Part shown: in pieces, positions 8,691-17,157 of the stretch
Layout of the letters: each line of letters opens with the position of its first letter
How positions within the stretch are numbered: the stretch's first letter is position 1
NCBI RefSeq assembly: GCF_029952955.1
Contig: NZ_JASATX010000003.1
Coordinates: 420,027 to 484,026 of the forward strand
From: Ruicaihuangia caeni
Lineage (GTDB): Bacteria; Actinomycetota; Actinomycetes; Actinomycetales; Microbacteriaceae
Direction: 5' to 3'
DNA length: 64,000 nt
Notes under the pieces: model-generated
The model's database searches: none
The model's input: the letters and a program-made list of their open reading frames with translations, nothing else
What the model was told of the DNA's origin: nothing
Translations under genes and position numbers: made by a program

Positions 8691-8828
8691 GTGTGGAATC
8701 CGTTCCGATGTTTGTTTTCAAAGCCTATTGTATGAACTCAAAACTCGAGACGCCGATTTCATCACTGTTCTGTTGTCATTCGCGAAGAAGAGGCGCCTCT
8801 GGCGCGCCCGGCTGGGGGCGCCCGGAGA

Positions 8829-9608
8829 TCAGCGCCGACGGAGGACGCTGAAGGCGATCTCGCCCCCGCGGAAGTACTCCTCCGCATAGATGGTGCGGAG
8901 GCCGGAGCGCGACAGGCATGTCTCTTCGACCAGCATCCATGGCCCGAGGCCGCCGAGGCTGTATCGGTCCTCGACGTCGCGCGGCAGCTCGGCCGCCGTG
9001 ATGCGCGCCGCCGACGACACGATGTGGTGGCCGTGCGCTTCGAGCGCCCTGCTGAGCGAGCCGCTCCAGTCCCGGTGGTTCAGCGGACCCGGCAGTGCGC
9101 TGCGAAGAACCACGTTGAGGCTCATGGCCATGGGCTCATCGTTGCCGTACCGGATCCGGGTGAGCCGGATCACCGGCGTGCCCTCATCGACCGCGAGCGC
9201 GGCAGCTTCCTTTGCCGAAGCCGCGGATTCCTGCACGTCGAGCACAGCGCTGGTGACCGAATAGCCTCGTGATTCGAGCATCTCTGTCACGCTCTCGTAC
9301 CGCGTGACTGGGCGCTCGACGTGGAGAGAGCCGATGGCCGAGACGAACCAGCCGTGACCGTGCACCACGCCGATGGTGCCATCTTGTTCCAGGCTCTTCA
9401 GCGCGTCTCGCACGGTCGAACGCGAAGCGCCCGTTCGCTGGGTCAATTGGGCCTCAGTGTCGAGTCGATCGCCGGCTTGCAGACCTTGTTCTTTGATCAT
9501 CGCGAGGATCGCTTCACGCACGGCGCCCACAGTTGAGCGCTTGCGCCGTGGTGCTTGATCGGAAGCGCCTGCTCTTATCGAGTCGGTCGTTGGATCCTGC
9601 ATCGTCAT
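8829..9608 (-). CDS. GntR-family regulator with UTRA effector domain (HutC subfamily)
   Basis: A 259-residue regulator. The winged helix-turn-helix spans about 27-92 (GDRLDTEAQLTQRTGASRST, then VRDALKSLEQDGTI). The UTRA ligand-binding domain spans about 110-250 (RYSLGGLGPW, VIRLTRIRYGNDEP). It is a clear paralogue of the regulator encoded at 11228-12109, with long identical blocks such as LGGLGPW and FSVLRR. The two flank the mannose-6-phosphate isomerase gene. It probably senses a sugar phosphate and represses the neighbouring ABC/kinase operons, inferred from position. Confidence 0.9.
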   Translation of the reverse strand: MTMQDPTTDSIRAGASDQAPRRKRSTVGAVREAILAMIKEQGLQAGDRLDTEAQLTQRTGASRSTVRDALKSLEQDGTIGVVHGHGWFVSAIGSLHVERPVTRYESVTEMLESRGYSVTSAVLDVQESAASAKEAAALAVDEGTPVIRLTRIRYGNDEPMAMSLNVVLRSALPGPLNHRDWSGSLSRALEAHGHHIVSSAARITAAELPRDVEDRYSLGGLGPWMLVEETCLSRSGLRTIYAEEYFRGGEIAFSVLRRR

Positions 9609-9907
9609 TCCGGCTTCGTCCCTTTCGGTTTACGGCACGTCACGGCTGTTCTTGAGACGTTGTGCGGTCGGATGCCGGCGAGAGTCGGCTGCCCGCTGAC
9701 AACCGTGGCAGGTGGCTGGCTCCGATTCAACACAGTCATGGGTTCTAACGGTATTGAAGTCACACAAAAGCCGCTGTCGTGTGATCTCCGCACAGGAGGG
9801 CGCCGCCCAGGCATGTGCTTGGCCCTCCTCCTTGCCGGTTCCTCCCAAGACGCAAGGTAGCCTCGAATGGGCCGCGATCGGGCCCGAACAGAGAAGAACT
9901 GAGGCAG
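9609..9907. other. Divergent intergenic region between GntR and manA genes
   Basis: 299 bases holding the promoters of the divergent regulator and isomerase genes. I see a CACAC-n13-GTGTG inverted repeat near 9760-9783 and a plausible ribosome site (GAGGCAG) before manA. No ORF, RNA or repeat is convincing. Confidence 0.4.
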
Positions 9908-11107
9908 ATGCACATACTGACCGGGGTCGCGCGCCGGTATGCGTGGGGATCGACGAGCCAGATCCAAGCGGTGCTCGGCACGCCGAACGATGCTGATCCG
10001 CTCGCGGAACTTTGGTTCGGGGCGCACCCCACGGCGCCTTCACCGACCCGCGGTCGCGACGGCGCCGTGTCGAGCCTTGATGCTCTGCTCGAAGCCGAAC
10101 CTGCCCTGCTCGGAGCAGACGTCGCTGAGCGATTCGGCGAACTGCCGTTCCTGATGAAGTTTCTGGCGCCTGCCCAGCCCGTGTCGCTGCAAGTGCATCC
10201 GACGCCCGAGAACGCCCGTGCCGGGTTCGAGCGCGAGGAGGCGCTCGGCATCCCGATCGACGCCTTCAACCGCAGTTTCAAAGACGTGCACCACAAGCCG
10301 GAGATGGTCTTCGCCGTCACCGACTTCGAAGGGCTGGTCGGCTTCCGCGACCGGACGCAACTCGAACGCGTGCTCGGTGACTACCGCCACCCGGCGATCC
10401 GCGACGCGCAGCGTCTGCTCGAGGCAGATCGCTCGCCCGATGGATTGCGGTCGTGCCTGCGCGCGCTCGTCTCGCTGAAGCCGGAGCAGGTCGACCAGAT
10501 CGTCGACGAGGCTCGCGAGCTGGCTGAGGGCGAGCGGGCAGCGAAAGCGGGAAGGCTCGCGCCGCACTCGACCGTGGTCGAGCTCGCCTCGTACTATCCA
10601 GCCGATGCCGGGGCGGTTGCATCGCTGATGCTCAACCGCATCGCGTTCGCGCCGGGGGAGTGCGTGTACGTGTCGTCTGGCACACCCCATGCCTATCTCG
10701 ACGGCCTGGCCGTCGAACTGATGGCCAACTCCGACAATGTGTTCCGGGCGGGCCTCACGTCGAAGTACGTCGACGTCGAAGGCTTGCTCGAGAACGTCGA
10801 CGTCGCCTCGGGGCCGATCTCGTTGCTGTCAGCCGAGGAGGCTGCGTCGGGCGTTCGAGTGCTTCGACCTGGCGCGGAGGAGTTCGAGCTCACCGCCGTC
10901 GAGCTCGACGGATCCGTTGTGGAACTCGCGGGATCCGGTCCCCGCATCGCGGTCGGCGTGCGCGGTTCGATCACGCTGCATACGGATGCCGACAACGCCC
11001 CCCTCGAGCTCCTGCCGGGCGGCGCGGTGTTCGTGTCGGACGCGGAGCGGATGCTCACGGCATCCGGCCGCGGTCACTTCGTGATCGGCTCAGTGCCAAT
11101 TCGCTGA
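9908..11107 (+). CDS. manA: Mannose-6-phosphate isomerase, class I
   Basis: A 399-residue zinc-dependent phosphomannose isomerase interconverting mannose-6-phosphate and fructose-6-phosphate. The metal ligands are visible: Gln95 and His97 in LQVHPTPENA, Glu132 in HHKPEMVFAV, and a His at about 261 in SSGTPHAYLDGLAVELMANSD, the family signature. Length is typical of the bacterial class I enzyme. The start at 9908 is chosen because the protein begins in register with the family (MHILTGVARRYAWGS) and is preceded by GAGGCAG. It lies between two paralogous GntR regulators. It is probably a sugar-phosphate entry point to glycolysis for one of the neighbouring pathways. Confidence 0.93.
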   Translation: MHILTGVARRYAWGSTSQIQAVLGTPNDADPLAELWFGAHPTAPSPTRGRDGAVSSLDALLEAEPALLGADVAERFGELPFLMKFLAPAQPVSLQVHPTPENARAGFEREEALGIPIDAFNRSFKDVHHKPEMVFAVTDFEGLVGFRDRTQLERVLGDYRHPAIRDAQRLLEADRSPDGLRSCLRALVSLKPEQVDQIVDEARELAEGERAAKAGRLAPHSTVVELASYYPADAGAVASLMLNRIAFAPGECVYVSSGTPHAYLDGLAVELMANSDNVFRAGLTSKYVDVEGLLENVDVASGPISLLSAEEAASGVRVLRPGAEEFELTAVELDGSVVELAGSGPRIAVGVRGSITLHTDADNAPLELLPGGAVFVSDAERMLTASGRGHFVIGSVPIR

Positions 11108-11227
11108 GCGTCGCGCTTTCGGAGTGGCCGCCTGCGAGCGTTGACCGCCCGTGCGCCTGTGCGCCCGTTCACCGTGTGCTCGTCGACGAGCGACGCCTTC
11201 GAGCACCATCGACTGCGAGCCCGCGCG

Positions 11228-12109
11228 TCAGCTGCGGCGCAGCACGCTGAACGAGATCTCGCTGCCGAGGTGGTAGTCGAGCGCGTACAGCACGCGCCGG
11301 CCGGTGGCCGTCAGGCCGACCTCGAACACTCGCAACCAGGGTCCGAGTCCGCCGAGGGAGTACCGCGCTTGCCACTCCTCCGGCAACTCGACCGCCGAGA
11401 TGGTTGCGAGGGCCGAGGTGACCCGATTGCCGTGAGCGGCGAGGGCCGCGGTCAGTGAACCGCTCCAGTCGCGGTGATCGATGGGCCCCGGGAGCGTTTC
11501 GCGAGGCATGGTGTTCGCGCTCACCACGAGCGGTTTGTCGTCGCCGTACCGGATGCGCAGCAGCCGGATGACCGGCGCGTCGGACTCGAGTTCGAGCGCC
11601 TCGGCCTCCTCGGGAGTGGCCGTGCCCTCCTCGATGCTCAGCACGGCGCTGGTGACGGCGTAGCCGCGCCCGGTCAGTACCTCTGTGATGCTCTCGTACT
11701 TGGTCATGGGGCGTTCGACGCGCAGCGAACCCGACGCCGAGATGAAGCGGCCCTGGCCCTGAACCGCGTTCACCACCCCTTGCTGCTCGAGCAGCCTGAG
11801 GGCCTCGCGCACCGTGGATCGAGAGACGCCGAACAGCTCTGACAGCTCCGACTCGGTGTGGAGGCGATCGCCGGGCTTCAGCCCGAGCTGCGCGATGAGC
11901 GCGCTGATCTGCTGATGCACGCGCTCCACGGCACTGCCGCGTCCGCCCGTCGTCCCCGACGACTTGTCGGCCGTCGCGACATTGGTCGTGTCGTTGTCAG
12001 ACAGGATGCCGCTCCTTGCGCTCTTGTCGTTCGCTGTCGGCCGCGATACCGCGGATGTCCGATCTGGCTGACCATACCAGGCCCCGTTGGAACCGGGGCA
12101 TCCGACCAT
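11228..12109 (-). CDS. GntR-family regulator with UTRA domain, paralogue of the gene at 8829
   Basis: Up to 293 residues. HTH at about 62-125 (GDRLHTESELSELFGVSRST), UTRA domain to the end (RYSLGGLGPWLRVFEV, EISFSVLRRS). The only ATG start (12109) lacks a ribosome site and would add about 35 poorly conserved residues. AAGGAG followed by a CTG codon near 12005 could be the true start. It is divergent from the frlB-like gene, with a TTGTC-C-GACAA palindrome (12155-12165) between them that fits a GntR/UTRA operator. A second imperfect copy (11995-12005) overlaps the alternative start. It probably senses a sugar phosphate such as a fructosamine phosphate, as FrlR does. Confidence 0.85.
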   Translation of the reverse strand: MVGCPGSNGAWYGQPDRTSAVSRPTANDKSARSGILSDNDTTNVATADKSSGTTGGRGSAVERVHQQISALIAQLGLKPGDRLHTESELSELFGVSRSTVREALRLLEQQGVVNAVQGQGRFISASGSLRVERPMTKYESITEVLTGRGYAVTSAVLSIEEGTATPEEAEALELESDAPVIRLLRIRYGDDKPLVVSANTMPRETLPGPIDHRDWSGSLTAALAAHGNRVTSALATISAVELPEEWQARYSLGGLGPWLRVFEVGLTATGRRVLYALDYHLGSEISFSVLRRS

Positions 12110-12122
12110 CGGTCCGCGCCGT

Positions 12123-12137
12123 GGATATCGTTATCAG
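12123..12137. promoter_or_regulatory. Candidate LacI-type operator, site 2
   Basis: GGATATCGTTATCAG contains the 13-base core GATATCGTTATCA, identical to site 4 at 18473. It lies 58 bases before the frlB-like start and 14 bases before the GntR start, so it can affect both. Confidence 0.7.
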
Positions 12138-12149
12138 CCCGACAAGTGC

Positions 12150-12169
12150 TAGGTTTGTCCGACAACCTA
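12150..12169. promoter_or_regulatory. Candidate GntR operator upstream of the frlB-like gene
   Basis: TAGGTT...AACCTA flanks a perfect TTGTC-C-GACAA palindrome (12155-12165). It lies 25 bases before the start codon, where bound repressor would block transcription. The imperfect copy TTGTCAGACAG at 11995-12005 supports autoregulation by the adjacent GntR protein. Confidence 0.55.
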
Positions 12170-12194
12170 TCCAATCAACAGACAAAGGATCAGC

Positions 12195-13208
12195 ATGCTG
12201 AACTTCGACGAGAAGCGCTACGTCGACATCCAGACCGGCGCCGTGCAGCTCGCCGGCCCGATCCGCGAGGCCCTCAAGGCTGAGCTCGCCAACGGAGCCG
12301 AGAACATCTTCTTCATGGGTGCCGGGGGCGTGAACTTCCTCATGCAGCCCGCCGCTCGCATGCTCCAGACGAAGTCGACGTTCCCGACGTTCATCGAGAT
12401 GTCGGCGGAGATCGTCAACACGGGGCACGCCAACCTCGGACCGAATTCGATCGCCGTCTTCCCCTCGGTCTCGGGCACCACCAAGGAGGCTGTGGCCGCC
12501 ATCGAGTTCGCCAAGTCGAAGGGCGCCCGGGTGCTCTCGCTCACGGCGAAGGCCGACACTCCGATCGGCGAGATGGCCGACATCAACTTCGCCAACTTCG
12601 TCGCCGACGACACCTCGAGCGAGAACTTCTACCTGCAGTCGCTGCTCATCGCGCTGGCGATCATGGATCTGCGCGGCGAGATCGACGACTACGACTCGGT
12701 GGTCGCGGAGCTGCAGACCCTGCCTGAGCTGCTCGTCGGCGTGAAGAGCGCCTTCGAGGACCGCGCCAAGTCGTTCGCCGAAGAGATCAAGGACGAGCAG
12801 AACCACATCATCACCGGCGCCGGCGGCGTCTGGTACGAGGCGTGGTACTACGGCATGTGCATCCTCGAGGAGATGCAGTGGATCTGGACTCGCCCCGTGC
12901 ACGCCTCAGACTTCTTCCACGGCACGCTCGAGCTCATCGAGAAGGACACGAGCGTCATCCTGCTCAAGGGTGAGGACGAGGGCCGCTCGCTGAGCGACCG
13001 CGTCGAGCGCTTCGCTCCGACCGTCACCTCGAAGCTGCGCGTCTTCGACAGCAAGGACTTCGAACTGCCCGGCATCTCGGACCGTGTGCGCGCGCTCATC
13101 TCGCCGGTCGTGCTGGCCGCCGCGTTCGAGCGCCTCAGCGCTCACCTCGAAGTGGTTCGCGACCACCCGCTGACCACTCGCCGCTACTACAAGAAGGGCG
13201 ACTTCTGA
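12195..13208 (+). CDS. frlB: SIS-domain sugar isomerase/deglycase, FrlB-like
   Basis: A 337-residue protein with two SIS domains (about 25-170 and 190-330), the architecture of GlmS-type isomerase halves and of FrlB. FrlB splits fructoselysine-6-phosphate into glucose-6-phosphate and lysine. FPSVSGTTKEAV is the phosphate-binding Ser/Thr loop, and ENFYLQSL and RPVHASDFFHGTLE are typical of the FrlB/AgaS-like group. It lacks the glutaminase domain of GlmS. FrlD- and FrlC-like genes at 18528 and 20980 under the same candidate LacI operator support a fructosamine-phosphate deglycase. A glucosamine-phosphate deaminase is the main alternative. A perfect terminator follows. Confidence 0.75.
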   Translation: MLNFDEKRYVDIQTGAVQLAGPIREALKAELANGAENIFFMGAGGVNFLMQPAARMLQTKSTFPTFIEMSAEIVNTGHANLGPNSIAVFPSVSGTTKEAVAAIEFAKSKGARVLSLTAKADTPIGEMADINFANFVADDTSSENFYLQSLLIALAIMDLRGEIDDYDSVVAELQTLPELLVGVKSAFEDRAKSFAEEIKDEQNHIITGAGGVWYEAWYYGMCILEEMQWIWTRPVHASDFFHGTLELIEKDTSVILLKGEDEGRSLSDRVERFAPTVTSKLRVFDSKDFELPGISDRVRALISPVVLAAAFERLSAHLEVVRDHPLTTRRYYKKGDF

Positions 13209-13242
13209 TTCTTCGGAATCGCCTGTAGTCAGCGAAAATTTC

Positions 13243-13277
13243 TCGAGCCCGGAAGGTCCATCCTTCCGGGCTCGAGT
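13243..13277 (+). terminator. Rho-independent terminator after the frlB-like gene
   Basis: Perfect 15-bp stem CTCGAGCCCGGAAGG / CCTTCCGGGCTCGAG with a 5-base loop, 34 bases past the stop. The A-rich stretch before it (GCGAAAATTT) would also favour termination in the opposite direction. Confidence 0.85.
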
Positions 13278-13464
13278 GCATTTACGGCGCCGTCTGCGAA
13301 GGCGATTTCTCGCCTTCGCACGCCGCAAGTGCGGGCGCGGTCTCCGCGCCCGGCGAAGCCCAACGTCTACCGACCGTTGGTGGCCTTCGCGCGACGTAAC
13401 GGGGGCGCCGTCCTGGCGCCCGGCGAAGCCCAACGGTTGCGGCCATTTCTGGCCTTCTCCACAG

Positions 13465-13867
13465 CATCCGCGCCACCTGCAGGCGTCTGCGCCACGAGGA
13501 ACTGGCGCGAATGCCTGTAAGTGGCGCGGATGTCGGCGATGCCAGCGCTGGGCGCCCGTCTCGGCGCCCACGACCGCGTTCGGTCCGAAGCTCTCCGCTT
13601 CGCACCCCGTCGGTCCACGACATCCGCGCCACCTTCAGGCGTCTGCGCCACGAGGAACTGGCGCGAACACCTGTAAGTGGCGCGGATGTCGGCGACGCCA
13701 CCGCTGCGCGCCCGTCTCGGCGCCCAGCGCGGGGCCGCCGCGACGCCCAGGGCCGCGTTCGGCCCGGAGCTCTCCGCTTCGCACCCCGTCGGTCCACGAC
13801 ATCCGCGCCGCCTGCAGGCGTCTGCGCCACGAGGAACTGGCGCGAACACCTGTAAGTGGCGCGGATG
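13465..13867. repeat. Three tandem copies of a 68-bp hairpin repeat in a gene-free spacer
   Basis: The spacer 13278-13924 has no credible gene. Three 68-base copies occupy 13465-13532, 13621-13688 and 13800-13867. Each runs from CATCCGCGCCAC to GTGGCGCGGATG and can fold back, with an inner GCGCCA/TGGCGC stem. The 88-111 base linkers are also similar (ending CACCCCGTCGGTCCACGA), so the whole unit of about 156-179 bp was duplicated. Before them (13340-13440) is a shorter duplicated CCCGGCGAAGCCCAACG block. It lies between convergent genes. Confidence 0.85.
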
Positions 13868-13924
13868 TCGGCGACGCCAGCCCTGAGTGCCGCCTCGACG
13901 CCCAGCGCTGGGCCGCCGCGACCC

Positions 13925-14887
13925 TCAGCCCTTCGCGGAGAAGAAGTCGACCAGGTTCTGCAGCGCGATGATGAACAGCCGCTCCGAGGCATCCGTGGTG
14001 TTGAACGCGACGTGCGGAGTGACGATCGCGCGCTCGTGATCGCGCAGGCGGCTGTCGCCCGCAAGCGGCTCGCTGCCGAACACGTCGAGCGCCGCCGCGC
14101 GGATCGCTCCGTCGTCGAGCACGCGAAGCAGCGCCTCTTCGTCGACGACCGCACCCCGCGCCGTGTTCACGAGCACCGCGTCGGGCTTCATCGAGCGCAG
14201 CAATTGCTCGCCGACAAGTCCGCGCGTGTGCTCGTTCAGGGGCACGTGCAGCGACACTGCGTCGCTCGTGGCGAAGAGCTCGCTCATGGGCAGCAATGGG
14301 ATGCCGTCGATCTCCGTCGCGCCGCTCTCCGCCGAACGGTTCCAGGCAACGACATCCATGCCGAGTCCACGGCCGATCTCGACCATGCGTCGGCCGATGC
14401 CGCCGAGGCCGACCACCCCGAGGCGACGCCCACGGATCTGCCACGAGCTCGCCGACGGCCACTCACCCGCTCGCACCGCCCGGTCGAGTTGCGGCACGCT
14501 GCGCACCGCCGCCATCATCAGCGCCGCGGCGTGCTCCGCCACCGCGTCGTCGCCGTAGCCCGACACAGTGAGCACCTCCATCCCGCGGTCTGCGGCGAGG
14601 CCGAGGTTGACGTGATCGCTCGCGCCCGTGCCGAGGTACGAAATGACCTTCAGCCGGTCGGTGCTCGCGAGCGCCGCGTCGGGAACATGCCAGCCGAGCA
14701 GCATGCCGTCGGCGCCGGCCGTGCGCTCGATCCACTCGTCGTCGCTTGCGGGCACACCCATGTGGATGCGCAGCTCGAGGCCCGAGAGGTCGATCTTGCC
14801 CTCGATTCGCTCCAGGATCGCGATCGACTCGTCGTCGGCGTCGGGAACCGTGATGATCGGCGTTGACGGGGATGAGGCGGTCGCCAT
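13925..14887 (-). CDS. D-2-hydroxyacid dehydrogenase (NAD-binding)
   Basis: A 320-residue member of the phosphoglycerate/D-lactate dehydrogenase family reducing a 2-oxoacid or oxidising its D-2-hydroxyacid. The Rossmann motif GLGGIG is followed about 18 residues later by VVAWNRS (Arg suggests NADP use). The catalytic triad is visible as Arg in VNTARGAVVDE, Glu in DVFGSEPL and His in IVTPHVAF. It is divergent from the TRAP dctQM genes with a LacI-type site in the shared promoter, hence probably in the fructosamine regulon. Substrate unknown; a second family member is encoded at 23275-24288. Confidence 0.88.
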   Translation of the reverse strand: MATASSPSTPIITVPDADDESIAILERIEGKIDLSGLELRIHMGVPASDDEWIERTAGADGMLLGWHVPDAALASTDRLKVISYLGTGASDHVNLGLAADRGMEVLTVSGYGDDAVAEHAAALMMAAVRSVPQLDRAVRAGEWPSASSWQIRGRRLGVVGLGGIGRRMVEIGRGLGMDVVAWNRSAESGATEIDGIPLLPMSELFATSDAVSLHVPLNEHTRGLVGEQLLRSMKPDAVLVNTARGAVVDEEALLRVLDDGAIRAAALDVFGSEPLAGDSRLRDHERAIVTPHVAFNTTDASERLFIIALQNLVDFFSAKG

Positions 14888-14999
14888 TGATGCTCCTGGA
14901 TTTCGAGTGGTGAGCGGGCATGAACGCCCGAGATGAGGTGGGGATGCCGAAGCTCCGGCATCCGCTCAGAGTACTTGCGCCCCGAAGGCGAACTCTCAG

Positions 15000-15014
15000 T
15001 GGTAACGTTATCAA
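15000..15014. promoter_or_regulatory. Candidate LacI-type operator, site 3
   Basis: TGGTAACGTTATCAA matches site 4 at 13 of 15 positions and is nearly self-complementary in its centre (GTAACGTTA). It lies in the divergent promoter between the hydroxyacid dehydrogenase (start 14887) and dctQ (start 15079). Confidence 0.6.
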
Positions 15015-15078
15015 CCGCGCAGCGAGCCGATCCGCGGAACGCTCCCGGCGCGTGCCCGAAAGCAAGGGAGCTTCTCAA

Positions 15079-15702
15079 GTGACACCAGCGACCAACGCCA
15101 CGACAAAGCGTGTGTGGATGCGCGTTCTGAGCGCGGTGGATGAGGGCTTGCCCGCGCTGCTGATGGCGGTCATCGTGGTCGCCCTCACCGCCGATGTGGT
15201 GGGCCGTTACGTCTTCAGTCACCCTCTGCAGAGCGCCTCCGAGGTCTCGCTCATCGCGTTCATCTGGCTCATCTACCTCGCGGTCACCGCGGTGTCGCGC
15301 AAGGGTCAGCACATCGCGATCGACGTGCTCACCCAACTGTTCTCGCAGCGGTGGCAGGCGATCGTCGAGATCTTCGTGCAGGTCATTGCGATGCTCGTGA
15401 TGATCTACCTCATCATCAACGGCCTCGACTACTTCCTGAACGGCAACTTCGTGCCCTTGACCGGCACCGGGCTCTCGAAGAAGTATCTGGAGCTCGCGAT
15501 TCCGGTCTCGGCGGCGTTCATGATCGTGTACGCGGCCCGCGACCTCGTGCGCGCGGTGATCGGCGCCATCACCGGCCGGTTCGAACGGCCCCAAGTCGTC
15601 GATGAGGAGATCGAGCGGATCGACGACTCGTATCGGCCCGACGTGCTCCGAACCGGCAACTTCAATGCCTCAGGCCTAGACAACACCGACCACCTCAAGT
15701 AA
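15079..15702 (+). CDS. dctQ: TRAP transporter small membrane subunit (DctQ)
   Basis: A 207-residue protein with four membrane segments in the DctQ pattern: LPALLMAVIVVALTADVVGR, the SASEVSLIAFIWLIYL region, an amphipathic RKGQHIAIDVL loop, and two C-terminal segments. It stabilises the large subunit DctM. The GTG start at 15079 follows AAGGGAG and gives the correct N-terminus; longer in-frame starts would overlap the operator region. The DctM gene follows after 12 bases. The binding protein is not encoded here; see 310-1329. Confidence 0.88.
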   Translation: MTPATNATTKRVWMRVLSAVDEGLPALLMAVIVVALTADVVGRYVFSHPLQSASEVSLIAFIWLIYLAVTAVSRKGQHIAIDVLTQLFSQRWQAIVEIFVQVIAMLVMIYLIINGLDYFLNGNFVPLTGTGLSKKYLELAIPVSAAFMIVYAARDLVRAVIGAITGRFERPQVVDEEIERIDDSYRPDVLRTGNFNASGLDNTDHLK

Positions 15703-15714
15703 GCGGACGCCCTC

Positions 15715-16995
15715 ATGATCTGGCTACTCATCCTGCTCGTCGTCGCGCTCATCTTCCTGCGCGTACCGATCTTCCTGTCGTTGCTCGCGGTGTCGGTGCT
15801 GTACATCCAGTTCGAGCAGACCGCCGGCACGATCATCGTGCAGCGCATGTCCAGCGGCCTCGAGTCGTTCCCGCTGCTCGCCGTGCCGCTGTTCATCCTC
15901 GCGGGCACCATCATGGCCCGAGGGGGTATCGCCGAGCGGCTGATGGGCTTCGCGACCGTGCTGGTTGGCCACTTCCGCGGCGGCCTCGCCCAGGTGAATG
16001 TGCTGAACAGCCTCATGATCGGCGGAATGTCGGGCTCGTCGAACGCCGACGCCGCGATCGACTCGAAGATCCTCGTGCCGATCATGCGGCGCCAGGGGTA
16101 TCCCAACGGGTTCGCCTCGGCGATCACCGCGGCATCCGGCTCGATCTCTCCGATCCTGCCGCCGAGCATCGGGCTCATCCTCTACGGTGTGCTGGCCAAT
16201 GTGTCGATCGGCGCACTGTTCATCGGTGGCGTGATCCCCGGCATCCTGATCGCCGTCGCGTTGAGTGCGACCGTCTGGATCATCTCCCGCCGTCGCGGGT
16301 ACCCGAAGGTGCGCGACAACATGGCGCGATTCGCCGAGATCTGGGCGAGCTTCGTGCGTTCGCTGCCCGCGTTGCTCATGCCCGTGCTGCTCATCGTCGG
16401 CCTGCGCATCGGCATCTTCACCCCGACGGAGCTCGGCGCGATCGCGGTGGTCTACGCACTCGTCGTGGCCTTCGCCTTCCGCGAGCTCTCGATCAAGGAC
16501 ATCCCGTCGCTGCTCAAGGAGGCCGCGTTCACCTCGGCCATCGTGATGATCATCATCGCCGCAGCGGCCGTGTTCGGCATCATCGTCGCCTACGAGCAGA
16601 TCCCGGCGCAGGTGCTCGGTCTGCTCACCGCGGTGAGCGACAACCCTGTCGTGCTCCTGCTCATGATCAACCTGCTGCTGCTCGTGCTGGGCATCTTCAT
16701 GGAGTCGATGAGCCTCATGATCATCCTGGTCCCGGTGCTCGCGCCGGTCGCGGCGAGCATCGGCGTCGACCCGGTGCAGTTCGGCGTCATCATCGTGCTG
16801 AACCTCACGATCGGCTCGATCACCCCGCCCGTGGGCAGCGTGCTCTACACCGTGGCGGCCATCACCAAGGTGAAGATCGGCGAGTTCACCAAGGCGTTCC
16901 TGCCGTTCTTCATGGCCCTTGTCGTGGTGCTGCTCCTCATCACGTACATCCCGCCGCTCGTCACCTGGCTTCCGGAGCTCACTCGCGGCGGCTGA
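15715..16995 (+). CDS. dctM: TRAP transporter large permease (DctM)
   Basis: A 426-residue sodium-coupled carrier with about 11-12 membrane segments. Conserved DctM motifs include PLFILAGTIMARGGIAERL, GGMSGSSNADAAID (usually G-S-x-A-A-D), SGSISPILPPSIGLILYG and the second repeat NLTIGSITPPVGSVLY. This two-fold N/PPxxP pattern is the substrate/sodium site. With DctQ and the distant DctP it would import an acidic solute; the regulon context suggests a fructosyl-amino acid. It is followed by a 57-bp palindromic element. Confidence 0.92.
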   Translation: MIWLLILLVVALIFLRVPIFLSLLAVSVLYIQFEQTAGTIIVQRMSSGLESFPLLAVPLFILAGTIMARGGIAERLMGFATVLVGHFRGGLAQVNVLNSLMIGGMSGSSNADAAIDSKILVPIMRRQGYPNGFASAITAASGSISPILPPSIGLILYGVLANVSIGALFIGGVIPGILIAVALSATVWIISRRRGYPKVRDNMARFAEIWASFVRSLPALLMPVLLIVGLRIGIFTPTELGAIAVVYALVVAFAFRELSIKDIPSLLKEAAFTSAIVMIIIAAAAVFGIIVAYEQIPAQVLGLLTAVSDNPVVLLLMINLLLLVLGIFMESMSLMIILVPVLAPVAASIGVDPVQFGVIIVLNLTIGSITPPVGSVLYTVAAITKVKIGEFTKAFLPFFMALVVVLLLITYIPPLVTWLPELTRGG

Positions 16996-17070
16996 CCGCC
17001 TTCACGCTGACGGATGCCGCGGCTGCGCGCCGCGGCATCCTGCGCGCCCTCGTGCGCCCGCGTGCGCCCT

Positions 17071-17127
17071 CGAGATTGCAATAAGTGCTGCGAGCTTCGC
17101 CGATTGGCAGCAGATCTTGTCATCTCG
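17071..17127. repeat. 57-bp palindromic interspersed element, copy A (degenerate)
   Basis: Starts CGAGATTGCAATAAGTGC and ends GCAGATCTTGTCATCTCG; exactly 57 bases, like copies B (24331) and C (29880). The left arm has diverged, so the terminal stem is weaker than in B and C. It lies between the convergent dctM and lacI-type genes. Confidence 0.75.
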
Positions 17128-17157
17128 CGAGCTCGGGCGGGGGTAGGCGAGCCTCGC

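Noticed and set aside
8714..8744. GTTTT...AAAAC inverted repeat upstream of the PfkB kinase gene as a regulator site
   Set aside because: Only the outer five bases pair and inner matches have a different centre; too weak to list as a feature.
12005..12109. Firm choice of start for the GntR gene at 11228
   Set aside because: ATG 12109 lacks a ribosome site and the CTG near 12005 has one, but a CTG start is rare; I kept the ATG and noted the doubt.
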